A stretch of DNA of 64,000 bases from contig LVWS01000013.1 of the NCBI GenBank assembly GCA_002083365.1, positions 1 through 64,000 on the forward strand. The letters are read 5' to 3'. Shown piece after piece: positions 18,311 to 28,766 of this stretch; positions within the stretch are counted from its first letter, which is position 1; each line of letters opens with the position of its first letter. The translations under genes and the position numbers were made by a program. Source of the stretch: Nitrospira sp. SG-bin1 (lineage in GTDB: Bacteria > Nitrospirota > Nitrospiria > Nitrospirales > Nitrospiraceae). A model generated the notes under the pieces. It saw nothing but the letters and a program-made list of their open reading frames with translations. It was not told the origin of the DNA and did not search any database.

Positions 18311-19368
18311 GGCCCACCCTCCGTCTGCCAGCAAGTGGCAGTCGAATCAGATATTAACCTTAAGTCGATCGTATTTCCTCGGATTCTTCCACTTTTTAAC
18401 ATTCGCTCAGCTTATCCCTTTCAGCATTCTCTCGGACTTGATTCGTGACATAGTAATCCCGTATAAGCAAAATAAATACCAATTAGTCACGATAATTTGT
18501 TAATTCAATGAATTCCAAGGAATAATCAGAACATAGTACACGATTGCAACAAGGACGGGCGTCAATTAACCTGCCACACAACGGTACCACACGTCATTTC
18601 TTTGACAGAAAATGGGGACAGTGATCGAAGGAAGGGGAAGAATTGCGACTGAAAAAGTGTCCGAATCGATGACGGAGCTTCATTGATTAGAAGCGGCCGC
18701 TAAGCGCCTCACTATATTGATGTTTGTCGAGCACCAAATTGCTGAAGAGTGCAGCGCCACAAGGAGAAACTAACTAGCCAGATGGTCCTTAGCACGTTGC
18801 AGTAAGTGTTGTAAATATTCTGGACAATAGGCGCTGCGGGTTCTGCTTCTTTGCTCTTTCGCTTAGCCTTTCCGTATTCTTCGACACGAAGTTGCGCAGA
18901 GGCTGAAAAACGCATAGCCTGCTTAGGCTGCTTGTGTTGCTGTTTGATCGATAGTGCATTACTTTTTTGTGGTAATCAATGGCAGATCTTCACCCAACTT
19001 CTCGGTGCATCTAACCAATTGGTCATTAGTCGAATTTTAAGACCAATACTGCCATCAAGGCTGGTAAGTTTGCCAAAGTCTTAGATCAGTTTTCCATGTG
19101 GTAAGTATTGGCACGAAAACCGTTTGCATCTGTCTTTCCGCGATGGCCTGCACCGGCTAGGCTAGTTTCGCGTCCAGTGTTCGCACACAGTTATGGCTCA
19201 TTTGTTCTTGATGTATCGCAGAGCAGACATTCGACCCTCCCTTTACATGAAAAGGATTATCCACGGACGGAGTGACTGCTGATTATCGTTCTTTGCATGC
19301 CTATGCGAAATATGCTGTTAGAAACGTGCTCGTCTTGCTTCACACAAAACGTTGGCGGGGGGAATGGT
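18311..19368. other. long gene-poor stretch
   Basis: About 1 kb without a supported gene. A 67-codon minus frame at 18712-18915 has no signal peptide, no ribosome binding site and no recognisable motif. The DNA is AT-richer than the flanks and may be decayed. Confidence 0.4.
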
Positions 19369-20340
19369 GTGGGTCGAAGAGTTCTGTATAACCGTGGCGT
19401 TGTCGCGATCATAATAATCATGTATCTGCTGGCAGGAAAGGCCTATGCAGGTGATGACAAGAAGCCGGATGATGCGCCGCCAAACAAGGTATTAGATTGT
19501 CGCTACCAGCAGGTTTCCAAATTCTCGGATAGTGAAACGATCAGTGATACATTTCCGACTGACGATCTCTTTCGCCCCCTCTTAGCCGATCCGAAACAGC
19601 CGCAGTTCTTCGCTCTCTGGCAAACCACCCAATCACGCCTTGAACGGACCAATGCGAATATCGGATCGATAGGTATTGGTGAGAATGTCGGCTTTTATAC
19701 CAGGCGCAAGGGATGTAACGGCTGGCAGATCAGCCTGCTGACGGGCATTTTTGCGCAATTTGACTTGGATACGTCGAATGCGGAACTTATCAATGTCGAC
19801 TTCAACGTCGGCATCCCGCTGACCTGGCGTCACGGAAACTGGTCGGCGCGTCTGCGCTTTTATCAGCAGAGCAGTCATATCGGGGATGAGTTCCTGGGGG
19901 CGCACCCTGGATTCCAATCGATCGGCCTCCAGTATGAGGAAGTGGACATGATCGTGTCGTATGATTTCCAGACATGGTTGCGCCTGTATGGGGGAGGAGC
20001 GGTGCTGGTTAACCGGCAACCGTCCACGATCGACCGCTTTACAGGACAATGGGGATTCGAAGCGCGGACGCCGACGCCGTTGGGGCGATCATATGTGTTG
20101 GGTCTGCTCTCGAATCCGATCCTCTTTTCGCCCCTCCTGACGGCGGACTTTAAGTCGGTCGAGACGCAAAACTGGCATATCAATACGAACCTCTTGATGG
20201 GCTTCGAGATGTCTCGGGCCGGTTTCCTGAAGCGTCTTCGGATTCTCATCAACTACTATCACGGATATAATCCGTATGGGCAATTCTTCTATTCGCAGAA
20301 GACCGACTCATTTGGTGTCGGCGCATATTTTATGTTCTAG
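19369..20340 (+). CDS. DUF1207-family outer-membrane protein
   Basis: The protein has a signal peptide (RGVVAIIIIMYLLAGKAYAG) followed by the family motif FPTDDLFRPLLADPKQPQFF. The rest is alternating beta-strand sequence ending in an aromatic F (GVGAYFMF), typical of an outer-membrane barrel. I prefer the GTG at 19369, which follows a purine-rich GGCGGGGGGAA and gives a normal signal peptide; the frame extends to an ATG at 19297. The role of the family is unknown. Confidence 0.82.
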   Translation: MGRRVLYNRGVVAIIIIMYLLAGKAYAGDDKKPDDAPPNKVLDCRYQQVSKFSDSETISDTFPTDDLFRPLLADPKQPQFFALWQTTQSRLERTNANIGSIGIGENVGFYTRRKGCNGWQISLLTGIFAQFDLDTSNAELINVDFNVGIPLTWRHGNWSARLRFYQQSSHIGDEFLGAHPGFQSIGLQYEEVDMIVSYDFQTWLRLYGGGAVLVNRQPSTIDRFTGQWGFEARTPTPLGRSYVLGLLSNPILFSPLLTADFKSVETQNWHINTNLLMGFEMSRAGFLKRLRILINYYHGYNPYGQFFYSQKTDSFGVGAYFMF

Positions 20341-20623
20341 AGACGTAGGCCTCGGCGGTGGTATCGTTGAAGACTATGCCCTCCACAAAATCGATTTCCT
20401 CAGTGGCGCCGTTTGTAAGAGATTCCCGAGTCAGTCTTGACGTGCCGACATAGCCGGCCATGAACGACAGGTTCGCTGGCCAAACGGGAGGCGGACTGCT
20501 TGGTAATGATGCACATGTTGCGACTCGTGGCATAAACGAGGGAGCTGATGCATACACACCGACCACAATAAAATTAACCACCAGCAGTGCGACAGCAATT
20601 CCTTTGTATAGTGGGGAGCTCAT
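20330..20623 (-). CDS. small exported protein, unknown
   Basis: This 97-residue frame begins with a hydrophobic leader (YKGIAVALLVVNFIVVGVYA), then a Pro/Ser-rich stretch and an acidic tail. It overlaps the end of the DUF1207 gene by 11 bases, tail to tail. No good ribosome binding site is visible, so the call is tentative. Confidence 0.4.
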   Translation of the reverse strand: MSSPLYKGIAVALLVVNFIVVGVYASAPSFMPRVATCASLPSSPPPVWPANLSFMAGYVGTSRLTRESLTNGATEEIDFVEGIVFNDTTAEAYVSRT

Positions 20624-20886
20624 TGAGCGGATAAGACAAACCTTACGGCACCAAAGCTACCGCAGTATCCGACGAGAAGCCAAACTGACTGTCAGCGCCA
20701 CAGTGGCTCTTTAGCTGCGCTATTAAACAGCTTGAAGACTGACACTCTATAGAAGGGACCAGCGCGGTTGTACAAGGTCCAAACTCTTGTGAGTTTATCA
20801 ATCGCCTTTTCAGGCCTCCATTGCTGTTGCCTATCGAACCCGCATCCCATTCCTAAATTCGAGCTTCGACTGTCCCTTTTGGATTC

Positions 20887-21120
20887 TTACAGGAGAGTTT
20901 TGCGCTTCTCGTCAAATTCCTCTTTGCTGATCTCCCCTCTGGCGTAGCGCTTTTTCAGAATCTCCAAGGCTGATTCTGCTTCCCGTGACGCTGACCCAGG
21001 CCGTCCTCGTTCCAACCATGACTTGACCCATAGAACGATTGCCACGAGCGCGACTGTCCAAAATGCTACCATGAGCACATAACCGAACCATCCCCACATT
21101 CCCATCATGGGTTCATGCAT
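20887..21120 (-). CDS. SHOCT-domain small membrane protein
   Basis: This 77-residue protein has one membrane helix near the N-terminus (WFGYVLMVAFWTVALVAIVL) and a C-terminal SHOCT motif (LEILKKRYARGEISKEEFDE). The N-terminal MHEPMMGMWGW is Met-rich. Similar small proteins are common beside metal-efflux genes; here it lies next to the CDF exporter. Confidence 0.85.
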   Translation of the reverse strand: MHEPMMGMWGWFGYVLMVAFWTVALVAIVLWVKSWLERGRPGSASREAESALEILKKRYARGEISKEEFDEKRKTLL

Positions 21121-21242
21121 GCCGGTCGCCTGTAGCGTTCATCAACTGCTCATTTGGGGCCTATTACGGTCAGTCTCTCAGGTTCTGTTCGACCGCGCGA
21201 TTGGCTTCCTCCCTGGGAGCACATCATCTTAAGATTGACTTG

Positions 21243-22172
21243 TTATGGTTTGGTCCCAGGGCTGATTCGTATGAGCGGCGAGCGGTCGCTTTCCACCTGC
21301 ACTGTTGTGTGTTCAATGCCGAATCGTTCCAGGAGAAGCGCTTGCAGGTCTTTCAAGATATGCTGGCCATCAGACAAATCATCCACCAAAACATGAGCGC
21401 TCATGGCCTCCTTGCCTGACGTGAGCGTCCAGACATGAAGATCGTGGACATCGCGGACACCATGGGACACACGCATGGCGGCTTCGATGTCTCGGACATC
21501 CAGGTGCGGTGGAACGCCTTCCATTAAAATCTGTACTGCCTGCTTGATCAGATTCCAGGTTCGAGGCAGGATGAATAGGCCGATCGCTCCACTGATCAAC
21601 GGATCGGCAAGTGTCCATCCTGTGAAGTGAATGATGAGCGCAGCCGCGATGACGCCGAGCGAGGCCATGGCGTCACCAAGCACCTCGAAATAAGCGCCAC
21701 GAAGATTCAAACTTTCATCGGCTCCCCGATGAAGTAGCCACATGCTGGTGAGGTTCACGCTTAACCCGACGACTGCGATCGTCAACATGGGGCCAGCTAA
21801 GACTTCCGGGGGCGACCAGAGGCGTTGATAGGCTTCGTAAAGAATGAAAGTCGCCATACTGAGCAACAACACGCCGTTTGCGAGCGCGGCCAGAATTTCC
21901 ATGCGCACGTATCCATAGGTATTAGTCGCCGTGGGCGGCTTGGAAGCAAACCAGATGGCAAAGAGACTCAGACAGATGCCGGCCACATCCGTTAGCATAT
22001 GGCCGGCGTCCGCTAACAACGCCAAACTTCCCGTCCAGATCGCTCCGACCACTTCCAGGATCAGAAAGGCGACGGTCAGTCCAAGCGCCCAGCCCAGCCT
22101 AACGCGGTGACGCTTTCCTGATGTTGTCCCGGGAGGTTCCGGCTGATCAGCGGATAACTCCATCTCTCTCAT
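21243..22172 (-). CDS. czcD: cation diffusion facilitator (CzcD-like) metal exporter
   Basis: This 309-residue CDF protein has six membrane helices. The metal-site motifs are SLALLADAGHMLTDV in helix II and the second AYFEVLGDAMASLGV in helix V. The cytoplasmic C-terminal domain (DVHDLHVWTLTSGKEAMSAH) is the usual dimerization and metal-sensing domain. It exports Zn, Cd or Co in exchange for protons. It reads in the same direction as the CzcCBA genes. Confidence 0.92.
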   Translation of the reverse strand: MREMELSADQPEPPGTTSGKRHRVRLGWALGLTVAFLILEVVGAIWTGSLALLADAGHMLTDVAGICLSLFAIWFASKPPTATNTYGYVRMEILAALANGVLLLSMATFILYEAYQRLWSPPEVLAGPMLTIAVVGLSVNLTSMWLLHRGADESLNLRGAYFEVLGDAMASLGVIAAALIIHFTGWTLADPLISGAIGLFILPRTWNLIKQAVQILMEGVPPHLDVRDIEAAMRVSHGVRDVHDLHVWTLTSGKEAMSAHVLVDDLSDGQHILKDLQALLLERFGIEHTTVQVESDRSPLIRISPGTKP

Positions 22173-22416
22173 TCACGCATTTCCTTCCCTTTAGGTTTGC
22201 CCGCTAAGTCTGCTTACTGTGCTCATGAATGGACAGTGCGCAGGCACCCCATGGTAACCAGTCACGACACGTTTCGCTGGTACGCTTCGACTCCTTCTTT
22301 CGCATTGACGGCCGATCACAAGAGCGGCGCCGGATCGGGTCTCCATTACCTGAAGATCATTCACGAGTGCGTTCTGCTCTACGCGCCTCAAGGCGCATTC
22401 AAGCTGCCTTGAAAAA

Positions 22417-22824
22417 CTATTGTGCGCAATTTTGGAAGATCTCGTCGCAATGGTCGTCGGCGATACCAGCAGTCGGGACGGACCTGTATTCGATCCCTAT
22501 GACCCGATCCTCACTGATGCTGACCCTCGCCCAGCACCCATGATGAGCCCCTGATCTGCTCGATTTAGAGCCTGGGAACGACTTTTCAAACATCGACGCC
22601 TCTTTATAGTAGTTCAGTATGATTCCCCCGGCCACTGGGATTTCTCGAAGGGGACTCCCGGCACAGGCAAGGAGGTCCTGTCTCGATTTCCCAATCAGTG
22701 TTTCGGGAAGAGAGACGTGAGGCGCTTGATGGATGGTTGTGCAGCCGAGGAATACTACAACCGCGAATCCAATGACCATTTCCAAAAGCGTCATTGCGCC
22801 GCGTGACTTTATCGTGCCGTCCAT
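22417..22824 (-). CDS. putative lipoprotein
   Basis: This 135-residue protein has a leader ending VVVFLGCTT, a plausible lipobox. The mature part contains ETLIGKSRQDLLACAGSPLR, which recalls the SmpA/OmlA-like small-lipoprotein pattern, then a Cys-containing tail. The function is unknown. Confidence 0.6.
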   Translation of the reverse strand: MDGTIKSRGAMTLLEMVIGFAVVVFLGCTTIHQAPHVSLPETLIGKSRQDLLACAGSPLREIPVAGGIILNYYKEASMFEKSFPGSKSSRSGAHHGCWARVSISEDRVIGIEYRSVPTAGIADDHCDEIFQNCAQ

Positions 22825-23048
22825 GCCTGATGAATCCTACCTAGGTAGCGTCGACTGCCTGACCCCATGCTCGAGCGCGACATTCTCGAAGGGCTTAGAA
22901 CCATGGTATCAATATCATATGTCGAGAGGACGGCAATGGCGTGCTTTCTACTGGCCGCACAGTTCACGACGTAGCCCGAATGCTCAAGTCGATCTCGACA
23001 GACGAGTCGGATATCCGGATCATCATCGACCACGAGAATACTTTTCAC
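22809..23048 (-). pseudogene. truncated response-regulator receiver domain
   Basis: A GTG at 23048 with an upstream GAGGAAGAG starts the receiver-domain opening KSILVVDDDPDIRLVCRDRL, with its acidic pocket. After about 50 residues (AVLSTYDIDTMVLS) the family pattern is lost before the phospho-acceptor Asp region completes, and the frame ends at 79 residues. It overlaps the end of the EamA gene by 26 bases. It may be a frameshifted remnant of a metal-responsive two-component regulator; no kinase is nearby. Confidence 0.6.
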
Positions 23049-24164
23049 GCTCGTTCCGGCTCTTCCTCTGTACCTTTTGATGCTCATGACGATGATGTAT
23101 TTCCGGGACATGCAGATGATCATGAGCAAACGAGTAGTGCCGATGGCGATGAGCATGGGGTCTCTGGGGTCCCACCTCTTCAATTTCTTCATGCTGGTGA
23201 TGATCTGTATGCGCATGGTGGTGATCCTGTTCCATCTCATCATGAACATGATGATGAGCATGGCGTTCAGAGAGCAGCAGGACGACGCCGAAGCCCATGA
23301 GCAACCCGGCCAGCGTGGTCTTCATTGTCCAGTGCTCGCCGAGAATGGGAACCGCGGCCACCGCGCCCACGAATGGAGCGACGGCAAAAACCCCGGCTTC
23401 GCGCGCTGCCCCCAGGAGCCGAAGAGCATGCACATCCAGGACGAGGCTGATGCCATGGCTCAGGAACCCAATCGCCAGCGCTGTGATCAGGATCGGCGGG
23501 AACGGTATTGTCTGCCCAAGAAGGAACGCGATGATGAGACTGCAGGCACCTGCGCCAAGCGCTTTCACGCGCACGATTGCGATTGGGTCGTGAAGCGACA
23601 AGCGTTGGGTCAGGTTGTTATCGATGGCCCAACACAGACAGGCGGCGGCAATGGCGTAGGCGCCGAGCGACTCCGTCCAAAACTTATCCGGCTGATAACT
23701 CAGCACACCAGCACCGATCACAATCAGAAAAACTGCTCCCACCTCGCGTCGGCCGAGATACTCCTGGAACAAGCTGACGGCAAGCAGGATCGTGAACAGT
23801 GCCTCCAGGTTCAGCAAAAGCGACCCCACGACTGCCGAAACCCGCTGAAGTCCGATGAGGAGGAGAATTGGACCGAGGACGCCGCCGGTCATCAGAATTC
23901 CGAGCAGGAGACCGGCGTCTTCGCGTTTCACCGGTGTCTCGTGTCTGAATCGACTTGCGGTCCTAGAACCCGGCACCAGTCGTTCGAAGAGCAGCAGACC
24001 GATTCCTGCTCCCAGATAGAGCAGAGCGGCAAGAGGGACCGGATCGCTTTCCAGGAGAAGCAGTTTCGCGAGAGGGCTGCTGAGACCAAATAGGATCGCC
24101 GCTGCGAGCCCGCAGCAGCCCCTTGCAGGACCATCGTCTGGAAGAATCGTTGGTTCTTGGGCAT
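23023..24164 (-). pseudogene. EamA/DMT-family transporter with His-rich tail, one frameshift
   Basis: The natural start is MPKNQRFFQTMVLQGAAAG at 24164. The frame shifts near 24108 and resumes as LAAAILFGLSSPLAKLLLLE, the normal first helix. From there about nine or ten helices follow in two EamA halves. The C-terminal 65 residues hold more than 20 His (for example HAHHHVHDEMEQDHHHAH), which suggests metal binding or sensing. Restoring one base near 24108 gives a full-length protein. It follows czcA in the same direction, 76 bases downstream, so the cargo is probably a metal ion or metal complex. Confidence 0.75.
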
Positions 24165-24240
24165 TATCCTTGTTCAGTAATTGACCGTAGCAAGTCTTTT
24201 TTGCCGTCTCTGCCTGCTACGCGTTCGTTGCTGGCTCCAC

Positions 24241-27200
24241 TCAGGCTTCCTGGGAACGTGCTCTGGCAGACACCTTCTCCATCTCTGAAGAGTCTATCGG
24301 CACTCCCCGAAAACGACGTGTCCAGACTTCCCGCAGGCGCTCTTCCCAAACATAGAGCGTGGGAAGGACGAGGAGCGTGAGTGCCGTCGATGTCACAAGT
24401 CCGCCGATCACCACGGTCGCGAGCGGGCGTTGCACTTCCGCACCGGCGGAGGTCGAAAGTGCCATAGGCACGAATCCCAAGCTGGCCACTAGCGCGGTCA
24501 TTAGGACTGGGCGCATGCGAATCAACGCGCCTTCGTTGGCTGCGTCTTTGGCGGAACGACCTTGCTTGCGGAGGTCGAGAATGTAGGACATGAGTACAAC
24601 ACCGTTGAGAACCGCCACGCCGAAGAGGGCGATGAACCCCACTCCGGCGGAGATCGAGAAGGGCATCCCGCGAAGCGCCAAGGCAAAAATACCCCCGGTC
24701 GCTGCCAGCGGCACGTTGAGGTAAATAAGCAGCGCCGGCCTGAGGCTATTGAACGTCGTGTACAAGAGGACAAAGATCAGAAACAGCGCAATCGGGACAA
24801 CAATGGCGAGCCGAGCAGACGCCCGCTGCAGATTTTCAAACTCACCCCCCCATTCAATCCAGTACCCAGGCGGCAGGGTCACTTGGCTTTCCACCGCCTT
24901 CTGCGCTGCGCCAACAAATCCGGCGAGGTCTCGACCGCGCACATTGGTTTCGACCGCCAGCCTCCGTTGGATGTTTTCCCGGCTGATCTGCGCCAGGCCG
25001 GTTTCGGTACGAATATCCGCCAATTGCCTGAGGGGAATGAGGCGGCCTTGTGAATCGGCGATGCGAATATCCAAAATGCGCTCGAAATTCTTGCGGTCTT
25101 CAGGACTGAACCGCACTTGCATGAAGAACCGGCGGTTGCCTTGCACGACTTGACCGACAATTCGGCCCCCCAACGCGGTGACAGTATCCAAAATCTGCCC
25201 GGCATTGATGCCATAGCGAGCGATCTTCTCCCGGTCGATGGCCACCACCTGGTACGGCATACCGGCCACCTGCTCAGCCTTGGTGTCTGCCGCCCCGGGA
25301 ACTTGTGAGACCGCCCGGACGACCTGGTCGCCGAGGCGGCGGAGTGTCTCCATATTTTCACCGAAAATGGTAATGGCGATGTCGGATCGCACTCCCGCGA
25401 TCAATTCCTGGACGCGGAGTTCAATCGGCTGGGAATAGCTGAATGTGTTGCCAGGAACGGCCTTGGTCAATGCCTGGTTGATCGCATCAATCAAATCGTC
25501 CTTCGTCCTGGCGGTCGTCCACTCCGAATCAGGCTTCAAAATGAGATAAATGTCGCTGACCTCGACACCCATCGGATCGGTCGCGATTTCTGCTCGTCCG
25601 GTTCTCGATACGCTCGTGACCACTTCAGGAAACTCCTTGAGGACCTGCTCGATGCGGGTGGTGGTCCGAACCGACTCCTCCAGCGAGACGCTCGGCAACC
25701 GCCAGGCTTGCAGGGCGATGGTGCCTTCATCAAGCGTCGGAATGAACTCCGCGCCAAGGAATGCCGCCACACCGAGGCTGGTTGCAAACAGCGCAGCGGC
25801 GACGCTCCCCGCAATGGCCGGGTGCTGCATCGTCTTTGAGAGGAGCGGGCGATACCCTCGTTTGGCTTGCCGAATGATCCAAGTCTCCTCTTCCTTCACA
25901 CCGCGGCGAAGGAACAGGCTCGCCAGTACCGGCGTCAAGGTCAGGGTCAGCACGAGCGACCCGACGAGCGCAAAGATGACGGTCACGGCCATCGGACGAA
26001 ACATCTTTCCTTCAATGCCTTGCAGAGTCAGAATCGGCAAGTAGACGATGATAATGATGCCGACTGCAAACACGATCGGACGGAGCACTTCTCGGCCCGC
26101 TTCGGTGACGACCCTCCGAATGTCTGCCTCCGACAGACGCTGGCTATCCTGAGCGACTCGCCGTCGTTCGGCGAGATGCCGAATGGTGTTCTCAATCATG
26201 ACGACGGACGCATCCACAATAAGACCGAAGTCAATCGCACCGAGACTCATGAGGTTACCCGAAATGTTGGCGGTCAACATCCCGGTGAACGCCACCAGCA
26301 TGGAGAGCGGGATGGCCGCGGCGACGATCAGACCGGCACGGAGATTTCCTAGAATGAGAAACAACACGGCGACTACGAGCAGCGCACCTTCCGTCAAATT
26401 CGTGGCGACGGTCTTGATCGTTTTTCTGACCAGGTCCGTCCGATCGTAATAGGGCTCGATGGTCACGCCGGGCGGCAAGGTCTTTTCGATCTGCTGAAGC
26501 TTGGTTTTCACCCGATCCACCACGACGCGTCCATTTTCTCCGATCAGCATCATGACGATGCCCGTGACGGCCTCGCCGCGGCCGTCGCGGGTGACCGCGC
26601 CTTGCCGGACCATCGGAGCGAAGCGTGCCTTGCCCAAATTGCGAATATAGATAGGCGTCCCGTCGTGCCCTGTCGCGACAATGATATTGTCGATGTCCTC
26701 CAGTGTTTGCACCAGGCCTTCGCCCCGGATCAAATACTGTTCTTGGGCATGTTCGATATAGCCTCCGCCTGAGTTGGCATTGTTCTGTTCGAGCGTCCCG
26801 AAGACTTGTGCGATTGGAATCTTATAGGAGACCAGTTTGGCGGCATCGAGTTGCACTTCATACGTCTTCAGCTCTCCGCCGTAGGTGTTGATTTCCACCA
26901 CCCCGGGAACGGAGCGGAGCTTGAACGCAATATCCCACTCCAAAATCGTCCGTAGGTCCATGAGGGAGTAGCCGTTCCCTTTGACCTCAAATTGGTAAAT
27001 CTCCCCCAGTCCCGTGGAAATCGGCCCCATTTCGGGATTGCCGAAACGAGGCCCGATCGCTTCGCGGGCCCGTGGCAGGCGTTCCATCACCAGACGTCGG
27101 CAGAAGTAAATGTCCATGCCCTCGTCAAAATAGATGGTCACCGCCGAGAGGCCGAACCGGGAGACCGAGCGAATCAGTGTGATACCCGGCAAGCCGGACA

Positions 27201-27417
27201 TCGCCGTCTCGACCGGGAAGGTGATGAATTGTTCAACCTCCACCGGAGAGAGGCCCGGCGCATTCGTGAGGATCTGCACTTGGTTCGGTGTCACGTCCGG
27301 GACGGCATCGATGGGTAGCTGCCGCATGGCATAGACGCCGCTGACGACGATAAGACCGGCAAACACCAGGATCAGAAACCGGTTGGCGAGCGAAAATTCG
27401 AGGACTCGATTCAGCAT
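24241..27417 (-). CDS. czcA: heavy-metal RND efflux pump, CzcA type
   Basis: This 1058-residue protein is a full-length proton-driven RND transporter. It has 12 expected membrane helices, the N-terminal RQLPIDAVPDVTPNQVQI, and the heavy-metal RND signature GAIDFGLIVDASVVMIEN in helix IV with its conserved Asp residues. This points to divalent cations (Zn, Co, Cd, Ni) more than Cu/Ag. It starts 29 bases after czcB and forms a CzcCBA trans-envelope pump with the two upstream genes. Confidence 0.95.
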   Translation of the reverse strand: MLNRVLEFSLANRFLILVFAGLIVVSGVYAMRQLPIDAVPDVTPNQVQILTNAPGLSPVEVEQFITFPVETAMSGLPGITLIRSVSRFGLSAVTIYFDEGMDIYFCRRLVMERLPRAREAIGPRFGNPEMGPISTGLGEIYQFEVKGNGYSLMDLRTILEWDIAFKLRSVPGVVEINTYGGELKTYEVQLDAAKLVSYKIPIAQVFGTLEQNNANSGGGYIEHAQEQYLIRGEGLVQTLEDIDNIIVATGHDGTPIYIRNLGKARFAPMVRQGAVTRDGRGEAVTGIVMMLIGENGRVVVDRVKTKLQQIEKTLPPGVTIEPYYDRTDLVRKTIKTVATNLTEGALLVVAVLFLILGNLRAGLIVAAAIPLSMLVAFTGMLTANISGNLMSLGAIDFGLIVDASVVMIENTIRHLAERRRVAQDSQRLSEADIRRVVTEAGREVLRPIVFAVGIIIIVYLPILTLQGIEGKMFRPMAVTVIFALVGSLVLTLTLTPVLASLFLRRGVKEEETWIIRQAKRGYRPLLSKTMQHPAIAGSVAAALFATSLGVAAFLGAEFIPTLDEGTIALQAWRLPSVSLEESVRTTTRIEQVLKEFPEVVTSVSRTGRAEIATDPMGVEVSDIYLILKPDSEWTTARTKDDLIDAINQALTKAVPGNTFSYSQPIELRVQELIAGVRSDIAITIFGENMETLRRLGDQVVRAVSQVPGAADTKAEQVAGMPYQVVAIDREKIARYGINAGQILDTVTALGGRIVGQVVQGNRRFFMQVRFSPEDRKNFERILDIRIADSQGRLIPLRQLADIRTETGLAQISRENIQRRLAVETNVRGRDLAGFVGAAQKAVESQVTLPPGYWIEWGGEFENLQRASARLAIVVPIALFLIFVLLYTTFNSLRPALLIYLNVPLAATGGIFALALRGMPFSISAGVGFIALFGVAVLNGVVLMSYILDLRKQGRSAKDAANEGALIRMRPVLMTALVASLGFVPMALSTSAGAEVQRPLATVVIGGLVTSTALTLLVLPTLYVWEERLREVWTRRFRGVPIDSSEMEKVSARARSQEA

Positions 27418-27446
27418 GGTCGGTGACCTCCGAGGAGCATCAGTCG

Positions 27447-28766
27447 CTAGCCTCCACCGATCTGTTCTTTCAGTAAAATTGACTTGAGATAGAAAGACCC
27501 GGTCGTCACAATCGTCTCACCCTCACGCAAGCTCGACTGGATCTCGGCGTACGGTGGTGATCGCCGTCCCATGGTCACCTGCCTGACCTCATACGTGCCT
27601 GGTTTTTTTTCCACAAATGCCACGGTCTTGTCGTCCACCTGCTGAAGAGCGTCCAACGGCGCGACCAGCACAGCAGAACCGCCCCCCGGCAAGATGACCG
27701 CGGCTCTGGCAAACATGCCGGGCCGGAGACGACGCTGTGAGTTCTGAATTTCGACCCGCGCATCGATTGTGCGGGTCGCGGAATTCAGGACATCACTGAG
27801 ATAGACGATGGTTCCCTTGAAGGTTTCGCCGGGAAAGGCGTCCACCGTAATCTCCACATCGGCTCCCTTCCGCACGACCGCGAGATTCTCCTCGTAGACA
27901 TCAAGGATGATCCACACCGTAGCCAGGTCGGCGATCGTAAAGGCCTTATCCTTGGGACTGATCAATTCTCCCAAGGTTATTGTCCGCTCGATGACGGTCC
28001 CGTTCAAGGAAGCGACCAAAGGGAAATACGAGAGGGGTTGACCCTTGGTATTCCAGTCGATGTGTCTGATGTCCTCATCAGAAAGGCCGATGAGGCGTAA
28101 TGCTTCATGCGCGGCGCGGTAGGCAGCCAGGCTCTTTTCATAGCGTCCCTTGGCATCCAAGAATTCCTTTTCCGAGGTAATCTGTTCTTTGTACAGTCCC
28201 TCTTCGCGAACATAGTTCCGCTTATCGACATCGTGATTCGTCTTCGCTTGAAGGAAGTCGGATTTTTTTTGGCCCAATTCGATACTATCCATGAGGGCCA
28301 GGACTTGTCCTGCCTTGACCTGCTGTCCCAGCTCCGCTTTGACCTCGATGACTCGGCCTTCGATGCGAGGGCTCAGATGCACCAGGCGGTATTCGTTGGG
28401 CTTGATCGAGGCCGTGGCCGTGATTTCATCACGAAAGGGGCGGCGTTCAACCCGGGTTGTCTGAAACGCCTGTCCAGACAGCGCTTCGGCCGGGACTGAG
28501 ACTTCTTGTTGCACCGTTGACGGAGCCTGTTCTCGATCCGGCTCCTTTCCGGTGGACGTACGGCGCTCTGACGAACTCTGTTGGCCGCTTTCTTCGACGT
28601 TGCTCTGCCGGCAGCCGACGCCAAAAAGTCCCACTACGACCAGCAACAGAAGCAATCCACAATTGACCGTGCAGGAGTTGCAGCGGAGCATCGCCGCCCG
28701 GTCACAAGTGACGGTTCTGCCCCGCAGAACGACAGAGGCGGCAGTATATGAATTCACGCCGGTCAT
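27447..28766 (-). CDS. czcB: RND periplasmic adaptor (membrane-fusion) protein, CzcB type
   Basis: The protein bridges CzcA and the outer-membrane channel. The ATG at 28766 overlaps the czcC stop (ATGA), which supports coupling. An alternative ATG at 28691 gives a cleaner lipoprotein leader (VVVGLFGVGC). The barrel-sandwich halves are visible (SPRIEGRVIEVKAELGQQVK, then VASLNGTVIERTITLGELIS) with a coiled-coil hairpin between them and a beta-barrel (TVDAFPGETFKGTIVYL) after. The adaptor is probably lipid anchored, and Lgt is encoded on the same element. Confidence 0.92.
   Translation of the reverse strand: MTGVNSYTAASVVLRGRTVTCDRAAMLRCNSCTVNCGLLLLLVVVGLFGVGCRQSNVEESGQQSSSERRTSTGKEPDREQAPSTVQQEVSVPAEALSGQAFQTTRVERRPFRDEITATASIKPNEYRLVHLSPRIEGRVIEVKAELGQQVKAGQVLALMDSIELGQKKSDFLQAKTNHDVDKRNYVREEGLYKEQITSEKEFLDAKGRYEKSLAAYRAAHEALRLIGLSDEDIRHIDWNTKGQPLSYFPLVASLNGTVIERTITLGELISPKDKAFTIADLATVWIILDVYEENLAVVRKGADVEITVDAFPGETFKGTIVYLSDVLNSATRTIDARVEIQNSQRRLRPGMFARAAVILPGGGSAVLVAPLDALQQVDDKTVAFVEKKPGTYEVRQVTMGRRSPPYAEIQSSLREGETIVTTGSFYLKSILLKEQIGGG

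Noticed and set aside
23077..24093. 338-codon plus-strand ORF
   Set aside because: It is the antisense shadow of the EamA gene; its Met- and His-rich start comes from the His-rich tail read on the other strand.
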